Below are positions 4,743 through 6,102 of a DNA stretch of 6,102 nt, piece after piece. The notes below the pieces were generated by a model. That model saw only the letters and a list, made by a program, of their open reading frames with translations. It was not told the DNA's origin and did no database searches. The DNA is from Syntrophomonadaceae bacterium (GTDB lineage Bacteria > Bacillota > Dethiobacteria > DTU022), in assembly GCA_007126465.1 (NCBI GenBank), contig SLBE01000107.1:1-6102 (forward strand). The letters run 5' to 3'. The first letter of the stretch is position 1; each line of letters begins with the position of its first letter. A program made the translations under genes and the position numbers.

Positions 4743-6102
4743 GTGGCCATTAAAGTCTATAATACCCTTACACGGCGCAAAGAAGATCTTAAACCCGGAG
4801 CCCCTCCCCTCGTAACATTTTATGTTTGCGGACCCACCGTCTATGATTATATTCATATCGGCAATGCCCGGGTCTTCGTTATATTTGACGTTGTCAGGCG
4901 TTACCTTGAATACCGGGGTTACCAGGTAAAGATGGTGCAGAACTACACCGATATTGATGATAAGATGATTAACCGGGCCAACGAGCAGGGCATTACCGTT
5001 GCTGAGCTGGCCGATCGTTTTATTAATGCTTACCTGGAAGATGTGGGGGCCTTAAAGGTTCGCCCGGCCGATGTAACCCCGAAGGCAACCGAACACATTG
5101 AAGATATTATCAAGCTGATTGAGCAACTTTTGGAAAACGGCTACGCTTACATTAGTGACGGGGATGTTTATTATGATACGGCGAAATTTCCTGATTACGG
5201 GCAGCTTTCCCACCAGAAGCAGGATGATCTGCTGATGGGGGCAAGGGTAGAGCCGGGTGAGAAAAAACGCAGCCCCCTGGACTTTGTGCTCTGGAAGCAG
5301 AAAAAAGAAGGGGAGCCTGCCTGGGACAGTCCCTGGGGAGAGGGCAGGCCGGGATGGCACATTGAATGTTCGGCCATGTCAACCCACTTTATGAATGATA
5401 CTTTAGATATTCATGCCGGGGGCGCCGACCTGATTTTCCCCCACCACGAAAATGAAATTGCCCAGACCTGGGGTGCGGAGCAGCGTCCGCTGGCCCGCTA
5501 CTGGATGCATGCCGGGTACCTTAATATAGAAGATCAGAAAATGTCCAAGTCGCTCGGCAATGTGCGCACTGTCCATGAACTGGTCAAGGAATACGATCCG
5601 CTGGACCTGCGCTTTTTAATTCTATCGGCTCACTACCGCAGCCCGCTTAACTTCAGCGGTGAACTGGTGGGCCAGAGCAGCTCGGGGCGGCAGCGCATGC
5701 AGGAGATGACAGTTAACCTTTTAAATGCCCTTGAAAATGCAGCAGAAAGCGAGGGCGAGCAGGAAGAGCAGCTTCGCCGGGCTTTAAGTGAAGCTAAAGA
5801 GCGCTTTGTCGAAGCGATGGACGATGATTTTAACACGGCTGACGGTTTGGGAGTAATTTTTGATTTGGCCCGCAGCGTTAATATCTACTTAAAGGAAGCG
5901 CACCCCTATAATAAGGAGCTGCTCGAAGAGGTGGCCCGGTTTATTGGTGAGTTTAACGAGATCTTTGAGATTATTGATCTTTCTGCACCGGAAAGCCTGG
6001 ATAATGAAATTAACGAATTGATTGCCCGGCGTGATGAAGCCCGTGCCAGCAAGGACTTTGCCACTGCCGACCAAATCCGGGATGAACTCAGCAGCAGGGG
6101 GA
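4743..6102 (+). CDS. cysS: cysteinyl-tRNA synthetase (CysRS), 3'-truncated by window edge
   Basis: CysRS is a class I synthetase that attaches cysteine to tRNA-Cys. The frame runs open from GTG 4743 to the window end, 453 codons of an expected 460-490. The class I HIGH-type motif is HIGN at 38-41 and KMSKS is at 266-270. The zinc site that selects cysteine is complete: C29, C209 (WHIECSAM), H234 and E238 (PHHENE). The TDIDDK and GARVEPGEKK segments are typical. The C-terminal helical anticodon-binding domain includes AMDDDFNTADGLGVIFDLAR, and the visible sequence stops at DFATADQIRDELSSRG, just before the usual end. GTG is chosen because GGAG (4729-4732) is 10 nt upstream and the N-terminus KVYNTLTRRKE matches the family. 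The 57-nt gap after ispF holds no visible promoter, terminator or T-box, so it is probably the fourth gene of the yacL operon. Confidence 0.97.
   Translation, partial: MAIKVYNTLTRRKEDLKPGAPPLVTFYVCGPTVYDYIHIGNARVFVIFDVVRRYLEYRGYQVKMVQNYTDIDDKMINRANEQGITVAELADRFINAYLEDVGALKVRPADVTPKATEHIEDIIKLIEQLLENGYAYISDGDVYYDTAKFPDYGQLSHQKQDDLLMGARVEPGEKKRSPLDFVLWKQKKEGEPAWDSPWGEGRPGWHIECSAMSTHFMNDTLDIHAGGADLIFPHHENEIAQTWGAEQRPLARYWMHAGYLNIEDQKMSKSLGNVRTVHELVKEYDPLDLRFLILSAHYRSPLNFSGELVGQSSSGRQRMQEMTVNLLNALENAAESEGEQEEQLRRALSEAKERFVEAMDDDFNTADGLGVIFDLARSVNIYLKEAHPYNKELLEEVARFIGEFNEIFEIIDLSAPESLDNEINELIARRDEARASKDFATADQIRDELSSRG

Noticed and set aside
5315..5349. GCCTGCC and GGCAGGC arms that could form an mRNA hairpin
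   Set aside because: It is within the conserved coding part of cysS just before WHIEC. There is no T-run and no sign of a frameshift or internal start, so it is likely chance in a Gly/Pro-rich stretch.

Overview
The window looks like an ordinary chromosomal housekeeping segment of a Bacillota (Firmicutes) genome, most likely a clostridial or Desulfotomaculum/Syntrophomonas-like lineage. The reasons are the gene order radA - carD - yacL (PIN/TRAM) - ispD - ispF - cysS, which is a rearranged form of the well-known Bacillus/Clostridia radA-disA-yacL-ispD-ispF-gltX-cysE-cysS neighbourhood, the strong AGGAGG-type ribosome binding sites, and frequent GTG/TTG starts. Base composition is mid-range and no species can be named from the sequence. 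There is no sign of a mobile element, CRISPR array, tRNA or rRNA.

Layout. Positions 1-1110 hold the 3' four-fifths of radA (recombination ATPase); its N-terminal zinc finger lies outside the window. A small uncharacterised cysteine-rich gene (1117-1512) follows on the minus strand, convergent with radA. Positions 1513-1740 are a divergent control region: a near-consensus minus-strand promoter, two short inverted repeats, and one strong plus one weaker plus-strand promoter. carD (1741-2229, TTG start) is next and is closed by a convincing intrinsic terminator at 2283-2331. The -10 box of the probable promoter for the next operon sits in the loop of that terminator. That operon is yacL (2366-3475), ispD (3478-4179), ispF (4176-4685) and cysS (4743 to the window end, cut just before its C-terminus).

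How the genes fit together. RadA serves DNA repair and recombination. CarD is an RNA-polymerase-binding regulator of promoter opening. YacL is a membrane-anchored PIN/TRAM protein, a presumed nuclease. IspD and IspF are steps three and five of the MEP isoprenoid pathway, tightly coupled by a 4-nt overlap. CysS charges tRNA-Cys. All recognised enzymes keep their catalytic residues. The main points of interest are the absence of disA from its usual place after radA, its replacement by the antisense small gene with a degenerate MazG-like C-terminus, and the terminator/promoter overlap ahead of yacL. I did not find a convincing new multi-gene system.
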